Assembly (NCBI GenBank): GCA_949752735.1 | Contig: OX457053.1 | Coordinates: forward strand, 3,069,584 to 3,133,583 | Length of the DNA stretch: 64,000 bases | Source of the DNA: Lumbricus terrestris | Lineage: Eukaryota > Annelida > Clitellata > Crassiclitellata > Lumbricidae | Direction of reading: 5' to 3' | Part shown: positions 1-11,524 of the stretch, piece after piece | Position numbering within the stretch: position 1 is the first letter of the stretch | How the letters are laid out: each line of letters begins with the position of its first letter | The notes under the pieces: generated by a model | What the model saw: only the letters and a program-made list of their open reading frames with translations | What the model was told of the DNA's origin: nothing | Database searches by the model: none | Position numbers and translations under genes: made by a program

Positions 1-72
1 TGAGATGGATTCGAACCTGCAACCCTTCGGCTGCAAGGCAACGAACATACCCACTACACCACTGCACCCCAC
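1..72 (-). repeat. tRNA-derived SINE, head fragment
   Basis: Read on the minus strand this is a tRNA-like promoter region: an A-box-like stretch (GTGGTGTAGTGGG) and a B box (GGTTCGAATCC). The same head recurs at about 34020, 34790, 45190 and 49130, there joined to a body and a LINE-like tail. It is a mobile repeat and not a tRNA gene, because the copies diverge and do not fold into a full cloverleaf. Only the head is inside the window. Confidence 0.7.
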
Positions 73-124
73 ATATCCAAAAGAAATGGAGTCTGAAGCA
101 GGAATCTGTTTTCTTGTCTCTCAG

Positions 125-184
125 GTTCTGAATTGACGCGAGGTTTGGAGCAGATGGACGAAGATCGATTCTCACAAATGCTTG
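125..184 (+). CDS. possible isolated upstream exon, 60 nt
   Basis: A strong pyrimidine-rich acceptor (…cttgtctctcag) precedes an open stretch reading SELTRGLEQMDEDRFSQML, followed by a consensus donor G|GTGAGC. Only one frame is open. It could be an upstream exon of the hydrolase-like gene beginning at 1704, but it ends in phase 1 while the exon at 1704 needs two preceding bases. At least one more exon would have to lie between them, possibly in or near the N gap. No homology is recognised; it could be a chance ORF. Confidence 0.3.
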
Positions 185-378
185 GTGAGCGTTCTGCATT
201 TCTGTTGGATTTTCTAAGCAGCACAGGTGTACACAGGTAGGATGATTGCCTCCTCACCTGGCCCTCCACTATTCTTCCAATTTTACTCTTTCACTATTTT
301 CACAAGTTCTTAACAGTATCTCCTAGTTTACTAGATGTAGAATCTAATATTATCCAGAGTTATTGAAGTTATAAACAA

Positions 379-510
379 TATGATACAGGCAAACTTTCAT
401 CCCTCATCTACGGTACATGGCCTCACGGACATTATGTCCAAACGATATGATACAGGCAAACTTTCATCCCTCATCTATGGTACATGGCCTCACGGACATT
501 ATGCAACGTT
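379..510. repeat. 66-bp tandem duplication
   Basis: The stretch starting ATATGATACAGGCAAACTTT at 379 is repeated almost exactly at 445, a 66-bp period with two copies and one or two mismatches. Each copy contains CTCATCTAYGGTACATGG. No coding role is evident. Confidence 0.85.
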
Positions 511-999
511 CCTAGACAGCAAGCGTCTCAGTGTAATAGGATTGTCAGGCGCTCTTCTTAATGGACTACTGTGTCCAACTTCTTGAACACTTGTACATGG
601 TCCACTTGTTCATTATGCTAACATTTCAAACTGTAACCGACCAGCTTTTGTCTAGATCCTCTAAAACAGCGTTGATGAATCTAGTCCGTTATAAACGTTT
701 ACTCTCTCTTATGTTATAATTAATATTGCAGCTTCCTAAAAAATTAAGCTGCAGCTCTTGTCTTCTATGCTATTCATTTAATTTGCTTAACTTCATTGAC
801 ATTGATTGATATGTTAATTTTGATCTATTTCTATTGTTTTGTTGTTTAGTTTGCGCAGGATTTTGTTATCAATTGTTTTAGATTTGACGTAGCGCTTGGC
901 CACTGCTTGGAATGTTTCCCGATTCTGACCCTGGCCTCAGGTTTTCAACTCTTTGACAGCGTTGTCTTCATCTGTCCCATTCCCGGACATGTTGCACCC

Positions 1000-1382
1000 A
1001 AGTATATGCAATCACAGTAATGAATCTATCTCGTAAACGCTTATATTGACAATTTTTTAAGATGTGTAAATAATTTCTGTATGCTGCATAAACAATTATG
1101 TTTAAGATGCTTAAGCAGCTTTTCTTAAGATACATGTAAACAATTACTTCTAAAATACATAAATTTTTATGAAATACATAGACGTTAAACAATTAATTTT
1201 AAGATGTATAAAGTTATTCTTATGCATAAAGAACTATTTCTAGAATTATTATTGTTGTTTACAAGATAGCAAAAAACTTTTTAGAAAAATGCATTAACAA
1301 TAATTAGTTATTGTAAATAATTAATTATAAACTATATTTATTATTTTTAGGATACATAAACAATTATTTCTAAGAAGCAGAA
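1000..1382. repeat. AT-rich degenerate minisatellite, left of gap
   Basis: Variants of a roughly 25-30-bp unit (taaacaattatttctaaga-like) recur between about 1000 and 1382 and resume after the N run up to about 1660. The assembly gap therefore sits inside a tandem array, a usual cause of such gaps. Confidence 0.7.
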
Positions 1383-1582
1383 NNNNNNNNNNNNNNNNNN
1401 NNNNNNNNNNNNNNNNNNNNNNNNNNNNNNNNNNNNNNNNNNNNNNNNNNNNNNNNNNNNNNNNNNNNNNNNNNNNNNNNNNNNNNNNNNNNNNNNNNNN
1501 NNNNNNNNNNNNNNNNNNNNNNNNNNNNNNNNNNNNNNNNNNNNNNNNNNNNNNNNNNNNNNNNNNNNNNNNNNNNNNNNNN
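1383..1582. other. assembly gap (200 N)
   Basis: Exactly 200 N bases, the kind of fixed-size placeholder used by assemblers. It is flanked by the same AT-rich tandem repeat on both sides, so the true length is unknown. It may hide upstream exons of the hydrolase-like gene. Confidence 0.99.
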
Positions 1583-1703
1583 AGCAATTATTTCTGATAA
1601 GAATTTATAAACAACTATTTCTTCGACGCATAAACAATTAGTCTTCAAATTAAAATTATTAATTTTATTCTCAATAAGACTGATCAATTTCTGTTGGTTT
1701 TAG

Positions 1704-4405
1704 GTGGATCCGTCCATTAAAGATAAGTCTGAAAATGATTGATTGGTTTAGAAGTTCAATCTTTTGGCCGCTAGCGTCGCTCTATTTCCGTACCTATGTT
1801 CGGCAAAAAGTGTCGGCGTATCCTCACGCCACAGCGAGAGAGCTTCACTTGTGCGTTGAAATTGCTCATGGCATCAACTATGACACGGTGAGCAGACTAC
1901 TCTGGGAGTTTTAATAAATTGTTTTTTGAGTTACCAATAATTGGTCTTTTCTATCTAACAACTTGTTGCTGTTTGTTCAAATTTCTCCTGTGATTGTCAT
2001 CTTTACCATATAAATTACTATTATTATTTATATTATTATTATTTATTATTATTTTATGTATTTATCAAGTTTCACTATAAGCCGTAATTTTTGTGAGGTA
2101 CTTTAAAGGCTGCCATACCTTTTTGTGAGGCTTTCAAATGGTACTTTTCTGTTGCAATGCACTTCAAAGGCATTATAGTGTCTAGACAGCTGACTAACTT
2201 AAGACCAGAAAGTTTTCGTAGACTGTCACTTTGAATTAATAATAAAAATCTTCGTTTAATCTCTAACCGACACAACGCGGGATAATTGCAATTCGTAGTA
2301 TGACGGATGATCACAAGTTATTATAGGAGACGAATTTAACTGTCTGGCAGCCATGCAAGTCACCCATCATATCCTACTCAATTCATCAACGCCATCTGCT
2401 GAATGGAAGGTTGAGTGAAGCTTTGAGATGATAGCGGGAAGCGCTCCCGCATCCGTGCGCTCATCGTGCCCGAGTGTTTCTCATTACCCTAAAACCCGTC
2501 TGTTATGTGCGCCGCAGGTGTCTGGGTTTGCAGCGATGTTCGAGTCCAGTCGAACGCCGATCCTCTACATTTACTGCGACGCCGACCCAATGGTAGACTC
2601 GAAACTTAGTGGAGAATTCGCCGAAATATTCGGAATAGATTCCGATTTGACCGACTCGTATGACGCAGAGGGTCAGCTTGTTGAAAAAGGTGAGGTATAG
2701 ACAGACGTACTTTGTAAACAAACTGATCTGATCTAATGAACATTTGTGACCCGTCATGACGAAATGTGTCGGAAGTCGCACAATGCAGAACGCTTCAAAT
2801 CGCTTTTAAAGGTGTTCAACCTTCAAATTATTCTTTTTTCATTTTTGCATTTTTGGCATTGACATTATATAATGTCTCAATAAAATATTAAAACTGACTT
2901 TATTTTTGCAGTTTTTAACATGCTATTTGTGAAGATTAAATTACCAATAAGATTCAAAACCTATATAAAAAATTCAAAAAATCGCGTTTTCCCAAATTTT
3001 TTTGTTAGGCTGGTCGACCGATTAAATTTTTTATTTAAACTCACAAGCACTTGGTCGATTTTGATGCGTAATATCTCATTTTAAAGGTAATTTAACATGG
3101 AATAACATGGAATACATAACTCAAAATACTCAAAAAGGGCCTAGCGACTCATTTTGTTATGACGGGTCACATTTGTAAAGCGCTTCTCACAGCAGAGCTA
3201 TTTGGAAGCATTCTAAATGTGACAGACCCATGAAAAAGAGAAAGGTTTTCAAGCAGCCGAACGGATGCAGGTGAATTCCCCGTTAGAATCCTGCTAAGAA
3301 TTCCGGATGCAAGGTCATTTGACACTGAGGGACCCACAACAGCAAAATCCTGATGATGGGTTATTGAGGTTCATGACTAGGATACAAATAGATAAAGGCG
3401 GTCAGCGGAAGGAAGAAGGCATGAAGAACAGCTTGCTGATCCAGTCAGGCGGTGTTTCGGTGCTAAGCCCTGTAAGAGAGTTGTTTGTAAAGTATTTCTC
3501 ACTTTTACTGTAACTTTTTTAACTTGCGAGTTTTTACAATGGTTGTTACTCTCATCAAGAAATAGTTATTAATATGAAGGCTGATGATGATTGAAATAAT
3601 TTTAATCGATTAACCTCCTAAATTTAATCGATATTAATGAATTAAATTTGATTCAGCACAGTGCATGAAAGCTGTGTAGCTTGCTTTATTCTGTCATAGA
3701 GAGAGATGATTAGTGTCACCCTCCTCCTTTCGTCACGCTTAGGTCTGGCTTGCGGTATAAGAATGCACTGACACAATCCTGACCCTGTGCAATCTCGGCT
3801 TGTATCATTGAAAGTTAGGTTAAGTGTTGGGTTGTATCATTGAAAATTAGGTTAAGTGTTGGGGTTAGTGAAAAATTGAAATTTAAGGTTAGGTTTAGTG
3901 ATAGGGCTAGTATAGTTGATGAACTAGTTGAAATTTAAGATAGGCTTGTATGTTAGATTTATTGCAGTTTAATAATTAATTAGATTGTACTTGCCATTGT
4001 TTCTGGAATTTTCGGTGTAGTATATCCATGTAACATAACAACCTTTAAGGTTGATATTAAACCGTGTGTAATTATTAAGTTATAAAGTTATTTGAGAACA
4101 TTAAAATAAGCCTTAATATAAGAGAGTGTATTGGTATAGAGAGATGATTAGTGTCACCCTCCTCCTTTCGTCACGCTTAGGTCTGGCTCTGCAAGAGAAT
4201 ATAAATACCGGGAGAATAGTAATAAGCATTTGCTGTTTCTTTTCCAGCAACTGGGTCGTCGGGTCGTTACGCGAAGACCCTCCGCTTCTCCGCTCCGACT
4301 CATTTTCCACAGACGGAAAAGCATCTTCAGGACGTTATTCTTAAAGAACTTAAAGAACTTCATAGCCATGCGTTGTCGAAGAGAACGGGAAAGCCCGCCA
4401 GCTGA
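1704..4405 (+). CDS. alpha/beta-hydrolase-like protein, 3' portion (three exons)
   Basis: Exons are 1704-1887, 2518-2689 and 4248-4405, joined in compatible phases. Acceptors are ttggttttag, gcgccgcag and tgtttcttttccag; donors are ACG|gtgagc and AAAG|gtgagg. The product begins WIRPLKISLKM, passes a strand-turn segment TPILYIYCDADPMV typical of the acid-bearing loop in alpha/beta hydrolases, and ends with a THFPQ segment that could carry the catalytic histidine, followed by a helix (LKELKEL) and a stop. The catalytic acid is probably in DADPMV; the nucleophile elbow would lie upstream and is not seen. Overall it resembles the DUF1057 type of uncharacterised hydrolase, but that is a judgement by eye. 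The 5' end is missing, left of the gap or window. Intron 2 carries a TIR element and a duplicated repeat. Exons and frame are fairly secure, family less so. Confidence 0.6.
2748..3168. mobile_element. non-autonomous TIR element with 8-bp target duplication
   Basis: Ends are inverted copies: GACCCGTCATGACGAAATG on the left and the complement of GACCCGTCATAACAAAATG on the right. They are bounded by a perfect 8-bp duplication ACATTTGT at 2740-2747 and 3169-3176. The 421-bp interior has no ORF. The target length fits hAT-type transposition, though the TIR itself is not one I can assign. It sits in intron 2 of the hydrolase-like gene. Confidence 0.85.
3692..4192. repeat. 52-bp direct repeat pair
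   Basis: The block containing GATGATTAGTGTCACCCTCC and CTTTCGTCACGCTTAGGTCT occurs at about 3701-3752 and again, nearly identical, at about 4138-4189. Between them lie short GTTAGGTTAAGTGTTGGG-type repeats (3810-3960). Divergent relatives of the block occur at about 22185, 23665, 53750 (minus) and 57311, so it is a dispersed repeat. Confidence 0.75.
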
Positions 4406-4607
4406 CCTGCGGTGTCAGAACCGTGTTTGCAATATCTCTAGTTGAATTTCTTGCAGCGTTCGGTGGATGTAGCCAATGAAAAGGAAACATGCTGTGTCTG
4501 ATTGTTTATTCTTGAAGCTTTAACTAATGTGCCAGCATATCAACATCATTATTCGCCGTTGCCAAACAAAAAAACCTTATTGTCTTTAAAGAACCGTAAC
4601 AACTTTG

Positions 4608-4674
4608 CATTCATTCATTCCAAAAACTTATATAGCGCCTCTTCAAGAAGCCTACTCAGAGGTGCTCGTGGCAT
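4608..4674 (-). repeat. LINE/SINE 3'-tail hairpin copy
   Basis: On the minus strand this reads as the common tail with the stem halves AGAGGTGC-type and GAAGAGGCGCTATATAAG, ending in ATTC/AATG-like repeats. It matches the 3' end of the LINE fragment at 52430-52790. Confidence 0.75.
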
Positions 4675-5034
4675 GCTATCATGCTCTTAGTATTGATTCT
4701 GACAGATGGATGGCTACATGAAGTGACCATCTTTCTAATGCGGTTGGCCAGTCCACTCGCCGCTCCATGTCGATGGCGCACACTGCAGTCAGTAGGTCAA
4801 TAAAACAGCGTGCATGTTGCTGAGTTGGCAAAAGTGTGGATTTGAATATCTCGCCTCAGACTAGCTGCTTTGTTTTAAGAAAGACGAAGACATGGAAGTT
4901 GGATAATAATAATAATAATCTTTTCTTTAATTGAGCGCCTGCAAACGCACTACGCTTTACATTTACAAGTTATGCAGTAATCTTAATTAAACTTAACTAC
5001 TAACTGAACAGACAGCTTTGTAATTACACGGCGC

Positions 5035-5146
5035 TAATAGCAGCCTACAAAGCAACAAAGCAAATCCGCCCAACGGGGGCTCGAACTCACTACCTCTCGC
5101 ACTCTTGGCCAGCGTGTTAACCACTACTCTACCGGGCACACCTAAT
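5035..5146 (-). repeat. tRNA-like SINE (second type)
   Basis: On the minus strand an A-box-like GTAGAGTAGTGGTTAACAC is followed about 40 bases later by a B box GAGTTCGAGCCCC. The head differs from the main SINE family in this window. No intact tRNA fold is obvious, so a SINE is preferred over a tRNA gene. Confidence 0.55.
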
Positions 5147-5561
5147 AGGATAATAGAAACCAAGGTGAAATTTACACATAGGAGTAATAATAAAGTTATT
5201 TGGCCTCGTGAAACGTGACCTTAATCTGAGACAGATTGGTGTCGTGGATTTTAGCCTCGCTGACACCACACGTTGCAATAGAATAATTAAATTTAATAAT
5301 TAAATGTAATGGTTATTCCCAACGACCTCATTTATATTATGTTATTACTGTGTTGGGCAATGCACCTGCATTTTGTCACAGTGTGGCGCTTTCTTGTAAG
5401 TACGTCATCAAGCGGGCGACTCAACAACATATCTTTTCCGTTAAGCTATTTTTGAAAACAAATTATTTACCATGAGAGAAATGCATTAAAATTTGTATTA
5501 AAAAACTGTTTGGTGGCTTCAGTATTTTTGGCTCAACAAGACTAATAATTATAGGCCCTAA

Positions 5562-8500
5562 ATGCCGCGTGAACGTGATTCGAAGCTGGACTTTGAGTCG
5601 TGGATGAACAATACCGGTCGCATCTTCTCAACTCAGCTGACTGGTGAAGAGAAATCGAAGTTCATGAACCACGTGATAGGACTCTGTTCAGCCACCGAGA
5701 TTCACGAGTTTTCAGTTGGGCTGCCTGATCTGCTGTATCGAGATTTCATAACACTTCTGCCAACTGAACTGTCGCGCTTGCTTCTATCCTATGTTGACGC
5801 CAAGACGCTTTTTACGGCTTGTCAGGTGAAACGTTTGTTTTTTACTCAATGAATAAATTAATGCATGTTAAATATATCATCGTAATACTAATTATCATTC
5901 TTCTTGCTGGTTTATATGTTATACACAGGACCTGTGTATTATTTTTATTATGGTTATGAACGATGTACGGATTTGTACTTCGGCTGCAAGATCCTTAGAT
6001 TCTTATTTAAATAAACATCAAATTGACTGACTGACTTACTCATTCATTCATTTATTAATTCAGAGCATTGTATAGCAAACATTTAAGCTATATATCCAGT
6101 AGCATGCATGGGTCAACTCCAGTGGAAGAAGTCAGCATTGATAAGAGTTGCATGTTCCTCACTGGTGAGAAGGACATTCAGATTGTGAGGGAGGCTAGGT
6201 AAAGTGTAATTGAGTATCATAAATTATTCACCATTGCATGGGTCTCAGCGTTGGTTGAATACAAGTTGGATTGATGAAAAGCATTCTTCATAAATTTAAG
6301 TTGTGTTGCTGGAAATAATTTTACTTAAATAGAAGTGGGATTTGTGAAAACAATCTCGCTGAAATTGAAGATGGAAACGATTTTTGACACAAGAGAAGTT
6401 AGACTGATTAAAAATAATTACACTGCATTGAATGAATAATTTACTGCACTAAAATATACGTTGTCGAACGCTATTCCTATATAGAAATAGACCCACCCAT
6501 GCAATTAATTCATGTGAAACAAATTACAAGTAACAACTCTATTTGAACTGACTGCTTACTTTTAGGTATGTCGAAACTGGGATAGTGCGATTAATGGCAA
6601 CGTGTTGCTCTGGCGAAAGCATTGCATGCTTTGGGGTTTCCGAATTCCGGAGGAGCCATGCGAAGATGCATCATTTTATAAGAAACTCTTCATGGAAAAT
6701 TATCCGGTCCATTGGTGGAAGAGCTCATGGAAAATGGTGGAACTCTCTGGACATCAGAAGCGGATCATGGCACTGTACTATAATAACGGCAGGGTTGCAA
6801 CAGGTATTCGGACATTTACACTTTATTTGTTCATTCATTCATTCATTGAAGAATTTATATAGCCCCTTTGCAAGGGGACTACTCATAAGTGCTTCCGATT
6901 CTAGCACAGCAAAGGAGCATGAGTTGAAGAAAAAATGGTTGAGTGTACGCTCCACAAAACAGACATAGCTCATGTGGAAGCCAATTCCAGACAACTGGGA
7001 CAACGATGGAAAAGCTCGATTCTGTATAGTTGCAGTTTGTGCGAATGGAGCCAGGATCACTTCCTTCTGAGGTGTGTGTGTGTGTCAAGACCACCGTGCT
7101 CAGTTCATGAATCACAATAATCTTTGTGTCCACATTCTCATGACATTAAAATTGCACGTTCTGACCATCTCACAATGTAGGGTTTCTTTACTAGCCTTAT
7201 GCATTAAGTGCTTATTAGCATTTTTTTAAATTGCTTTTTACTTATATTACCATACTCTCTTATTAATTCTATGTGTTTTTTACATTGCTTTTCGTTGTCC
7301 CATTGTGTGTCTGCTAACAGTGTAATAAAGGCTATTAGAGTTACTTGTAAACCTACCATTGATTTTACCAAATGCCAGGTTCAGACGATCAAACGGTTCG
7401 CATCTGGTGTTGCAAAACCGGTCAATGCCTTTCCGTCTTTTCGACTCACTCCGTTGCGGCCATCAAGTTTGACGATCGCTTCCTTGTGACCGCTTCATTC
7501 GACCGAACCGCTGCATCTTGGGATGTCAGAACGGGCGAGCAACTGCGGTGTTACACGGGCCACGTCGCAGCCGTCTTCTGCATCGATTTCGACACACCCC
7601 TCGATATTCTGATCACCGGGTCTGCTGACGGAACTCTCAAGCTGTGGTCGATTTCAAAGGGTGAACTGCTGCGCACGCTGGAAAGTCCGGGTAATTCGAA
7701 CGATGTGTCTGGGCCGTGGATTTCAAACGTGTGGGTGTTACGCCTCGTGGGTTGGCATGACCATTTCAAAGTTTTGGCAAGCAACAATGCGAGCGTTTTC
7801 TGCTGGGCGATAGATGTGAAGAGTACAGCTGTTTTGACGTTCAAAGTTCTTTTCGATTCCGTTGAGATGCACGATCGTCTCGTCGGATGGGAGTTTGACG
7901 GTTCGCTTCTTACTATCACGTCGCAGATTGATCGTCCGAAAGCAATCAAAGAAACCGTCTACGAGTTTTGTGAATGCGTCGGAAGTGGGATTGCTGTTAG
8001 GAAGAGCGGCGTTTACCCGCTATTGGAGAATCAAATTGAGATTTGTTCGTATCTGGGCAGTGGAAAGTACTTCAGCGCGTTTCTCTGTGAACGCGAAGAA
8101 GAGGTGACAATCTGCATCGCAAGACGCAACGCCGAAGTTCCGCCGGTTATGATAGATTTCCCGTCAGAATCCAGGTAGTTGTTATATTTCTTATTGCTGC
8201 TGGATTCGTGAAAATTTGGTATGCCGAAAAGAGACAAAAAATAGCCGAGCCTCTAGACCAAATTACCATGGGTGGCACCATGAAGCGATTGCTAATTCAT
8301 TACTCTGCTTCGATATAAATAAGGACAGATGGCCACTCTCCAGTCCTCGTCCTTGCCACCTTATTGTGCTACTGATAGTGTGTGGTCAGTGTACACATGT
8401 TGTAAGTGCAGTCACTTGGGATGAATGACTGCAAATGAAGCAGTTGCTTAGAGACATCTGGCCTCGAAAAATGCACCAACCAAAATTGTGTGCCCATGAT

Positions 8501-9138
8501 ATTTCTCAGTAGTGACGGTTGGTGCTAATTGTTGGACGGACGAATCTCAAAACATGAATTGTTCGGAATTTTAATATGTTTCTTTGTATATCGACAGTTG
8601 ATTAAATACCACATTTTTTAGATGACCAATTTAATGCTCTGCATGTTTTTGCTAGTGACTGATTTTGTTAAATACTTTTTGGCTTTGCAAACTTTGTCAA
8701 GACTTTGTTTACTTTTCACGTTTTGCAAAGGGCTTTGTTTACATTATCTGTTAATAATTCAGGAATCTGTCCACTCTTGAAAACCGCTTAATCTTGCTGT
8801 TTCCTGCTTGGCCTACTCTTTCCATCTTGGTCTTGATCACGTGATGAGTGTTTTTTAGTAAAGGCGCTACATAGCTGACCAATCGCTTTCGCACTAAGTT
8901 GGTGCAGAGCTATTAATATCACGGACATAAAATTGCTTTGGGATGTGTATATTATAAGTGGTGTATGTATTTCTGTAGGCCGACGACAATAAGAGGCGAT
9001 AAGGCCGTGATGTTGTGTGATCGACGGTGGCTGGATGGCATCGGTAGTGACATCTATGGACAAGCGTTTCTGGCAATCGTCTTTTCGAGCAATTCCGTTC
9101 ATGTCATAGAGTTTGGTTCGAACACTAGGCTGACGTGA
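5562..9138 (+). CDS. FBXW2: F-box/WD40 protein, FBXW2-like (complete, four exons)
   Basis: Exons 5562-5825, 6566-6803, 7379-8174 and 8979-9138 join in frame (phases 0, 1, 2) to give about 485 residues; human FBXW2 has 454. Residues 1-45 match the FBXW2 N-terminus (LDFESWMNN), an F-box follows (LLPTELSRLLLSYVDAKTLF, roughly 64-110), then WD40 repeats from about 150 (GSDDQTVRIW, GSADGTLKLW). The final exon matches the human C-terminal strand (RWLDGIGSD). In mammals FBXW2 is the substrate receptor of an SCF (SKP1-CUL1-RBX1) ubiquitin ligase acting on GCM1 among others: the F-box binds SKP1 and the propeller binds substrate. Cytosol/nucleus is expected. Exon 3 is unusually long (796 nt), merging several vertebrate exons. 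The ATG at 5562 agrees with the human start. Identification is firm; substrate is not inferable. Confidence 0.93.
6826..6897 (-). repeat. LINE/SINE 3'-tail hairpin copy with (ATTC)n
   Basis: TTCATTCATTCATTCATTG followed by AATTTATATAGCCCCTTTGC and a second stem half ATAAGTGCTTCC. It starts about 25 bases inside FBXW2 intron 2, close to the donor at 6804. Confidence 0.7.
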
Positions 9139-9179
9139 TATGTGAAAACCTACTTTGTGTTTCATCGATATATATCTAT

Positions 9180-9440
9180 ATCTATCTGAGGGATTATATA
9201 GCACTCGTTCCAGGCAACTTTTCAGAGGCGCTCCCGACTCGTGCTCCGCCAAAGATTAAAGTCTTGGATAGTTTATAAATAGAGTTAAACGAGTCCTGTG
9301 GAATGGAACAGAGGCCAAAGGGGAGGTTATTCGAGACATAGGGAACCCATGATCAAGAAAGTCCTATGCTGTATGATGACTGAGCGTGCTTTTGTATCCA
9401 TAAAATCCTCTGTTGAGGCCGATATGATTTCCATTTATTT
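9180..9440 (-). repeat. 5'-truncated LINE remnant with tail
   Basis: Tail hairpin at 9183-9243 (TTATATAGCACTCG … TTTTCAGAGGCGCTCCCG), followed by about 200 bases resembling the antisense of the LINE C-terminal coding region seen at 25770-26065. It lies just past the FBXW2 stop and may form part of the 3' UTR. Confidence 0.5.
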
Positions 9441-9457
9441 CCAAGCACTATCGTAAT

Positions 9458-9463
9458 AATAAA
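9458..9463 (+). terminator. candidate poly(A) signal for FBXW2
   Basis: AATAAA 320 bases after the FBXW2 stop codon. Position is plausible; no transcript evidence is available. Confidence 0.35.
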
Positions 9464-9543
9464 ATTAATTTGCACAGATTTGTTGATTTTGTTTGTCTTT
9501 CTGGGCATTTTAGTTACGTCCCTTAATTAGTGCTAAGGAGAAG

Positions 9544-9828
9544 CAGTGGCGGCGCTAGGGGGCTAAGCTCCCCCTGAAAAGGCCATCCATTTTTTCCCCA
9601 TGTAAAAATGAAATATTTGCATGATCAACCGCCTTTAGCCCCCCCCAAATAACTGTAAAGGTACGCACGAGGTATGCCAGACAGTTTGGCGGATATAAAA
9701 AGGCACCATTTTTCAAGCTTTGAGCAAATGATTAAAAAAAGATCGTCAGAAATGTTAGCGTCTGAAAAAGGAAAATTTTCTTCCGCTAATTCAGCCGCCC
9801 AAAACTAAAAATCCTGGCGCCGCCACTG
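9544..9828. mobile_element. hAT-type MITE (CAGTGGCGGCGCTAGG ends)
   Basis: A 285-bp element with inverted ends CAGTGGCGGCGCTAGG and CCTGGCGCCGCCACTG, flanked by a perfect 8-bp duplication AGGAGAAG (9536-9543 and 9829-9836). CAGTGGCG ends with 8-bp targets are typical of hAT (Tip100-like) elements. There is no ORF, so it is non-autonomous. Confidence 0.93.
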
Positions 9829-9863
9829 AGGAGAAGGACTATAAGAGGCCATTCTTATGAGGA

Positions 9864-10430
9864 CAAAGGTTGAGTTTTGTACAAGGACATCCTAATGACG
9901 GCGATCGAGGGGTAGGACTAAGTAAGAAGATTTCTTCAGGATATAGAAGATGACTATGGGGGACAGAAGAGAAGGACTGTAGCCTATAGAAGCAACTTTG
10001 TACAAACGTTTTGTAAACAGCTTAGAATAATACAAGGGCAGCATTAAAGTATGCCCTCTTTTACGAAACAATTAGCCTAGGCACAGGTCTACTTGTCCAC
10101 GAAGAGGCGGCGGTTAATTTTTTTAGCCTAGGCCTATTAGATCCTAACCTATTAGGCCTACAAGAAACATCAAGCCAGCTATATTAATTCAACCCAAATA
10201 TTTATTTGTGTTTCATATGAACTGAGCTTATACATAAAACATTTGTAAAGTTAGGCTGCGTTCTGCCAGCCTGAAGTAGCCTACTATCTTGATTAAACGA
10301 AAATTGAATTGATAAGCTGAGCATGGTGAATAGGCTACAGGCTGCAGTGGCCAAAGAGCATCGATTATTGACTGTTTCCCGGCTTCAATTATTTCCACTC
10401 CTGGTTTGTTAATATAGACATAAAATTTCA
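9864..10430. other. intergenic DNA without recognised features
   Basis: I see no ORF of substance, RNA gene or clear TIR. Several AGGCCTA-containing stretches occur at about 10070-10160. Confidence 0.5.
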
Positions 10431-10963
10431 TTCCTTGTTAGAGTTGCCAGGCGTCCGGTAGCCTAATGAACCGGACAGTCCGGTATTTACACAAACTGTC
10501 CGGTCAGAAATTTCAGACATTACCGGACATGGCTGTGTCCGGTGAATAATTATTGCTAGCAACAAGTGTTGGTTACTTGCAGTGTTGTCTCTTGGGGCCA
10601 TGAAAAGATATCTGCTTACGATTTTCCAACGTAAAATGGTTTGCCTTGTGTAGCAGAGAAAATGATGCACGGATCATACTTTGTACCTTGTGCATAAAGT
10701 TGGAGGGTTGACACAGAGTTCAGGTCGCAATTGAACCGAATCTCCGTGTTTATAATGCCATATCTCTCTTCTCTCCGCATGTCTGTCTGTCTGTTTTTCG
10801 TCTGTCTGTCTCTCTCAGCACAATTGATCTCTCCCTCTTAGTATGTCTATCTCCTCTTTTCCCTTAAACACGGACGCTTGCAATCTGTCTGTGCTTATCT
10901 GCCTAACTTTCTATCTCTGTCTGTTTCTGTCTCTCTCTAACTGTGCCAATCTGCCACTCTATA

Positions 10964-10965
<2 letters not shown>

Positions 10966-11050
<85 letters not shown>
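10966..11050. repeat. (CT)n microsatellite
   Basis: About 42 uninterrupted CT dinucleotides. The serine/leucine and glutamate/arginine ORFs read through it are artefacts of the repeat. Confidence 0.98.
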
Positions 11051-11052
<2 letters not shown>

Positions 11053-11345
11053 CTGTCCTATAAACCCCACACTGAGTAATTATTATTGTTTCGAGTACAA
11101 AGATTAATTCGCGTCCTAATGATCCGTTCACATTTTGCCTTGCATGTCTATAGGTCAACTGGGTTATCTATATATGATGGAACTGAGCGATAAAATTGTT
11201 AAATGTGTTTTTAATATTGTTTAATAACCGAATTCAGTCAGTCAATCGTCTTGGCGCCTAGTTTTAAAATCAGCCAGTATATAGATAGGCCTATGCATAA
11301 TTTTATCCACCCTATAGATTTATAGGCCTGCACTTGGCTGAGTTT

Positions 11346-11385
11346 CCACATTGCAACTTTCAAACAGTCTCCGGCACCGTATGTA

Positions 11386-11421
<36 letters not shown>

Positions 11422-11461
11422 TACATACGGTGCCGGAGACTGTTTGAAAGTTGCAATGTGG
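11346..11461. repeat. 116-bp near-perfect palindrome with (AT)n core
   Basis: The left arm from CCACATTGCAACTTTCAAAC to ATGTAATATG is matched base for base by the right arm ending GTTTGAAAGTTGCAATGTGG, with an (AT)n centre. Arms are about 58 nt. It could extrude as a cruciform. Confidence 0.95.
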
Positions 11462-11472
11462 TAATTCAGCTA

Positions 11473-11524
<52 letters not shown>

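Larger units (their letters stand above)
4406..5561. other. intergenic, hydrolase-like gene to FBXW2
   Basis: No gene recognised. It holds a LINE-tail hairpin fragment at about 4610-4672, an (AAT)n run near 4903-4918 and a tRNA-like SINE at about 5035-5145. The bases just upstream of 5562 show no clear TATA element. Confidence 0.6.

Noticed and set aside
3314..3513. Alternative third exon of the hydrolase-like gene (GHLTLRDPQQQ…)
   Set aside because: Phase fits, but the acceptor has no pyrimidine tract. The exon at 4248-4405 has a strong acceptor, the right phase and a C-terminus more like the hydrolase fold.
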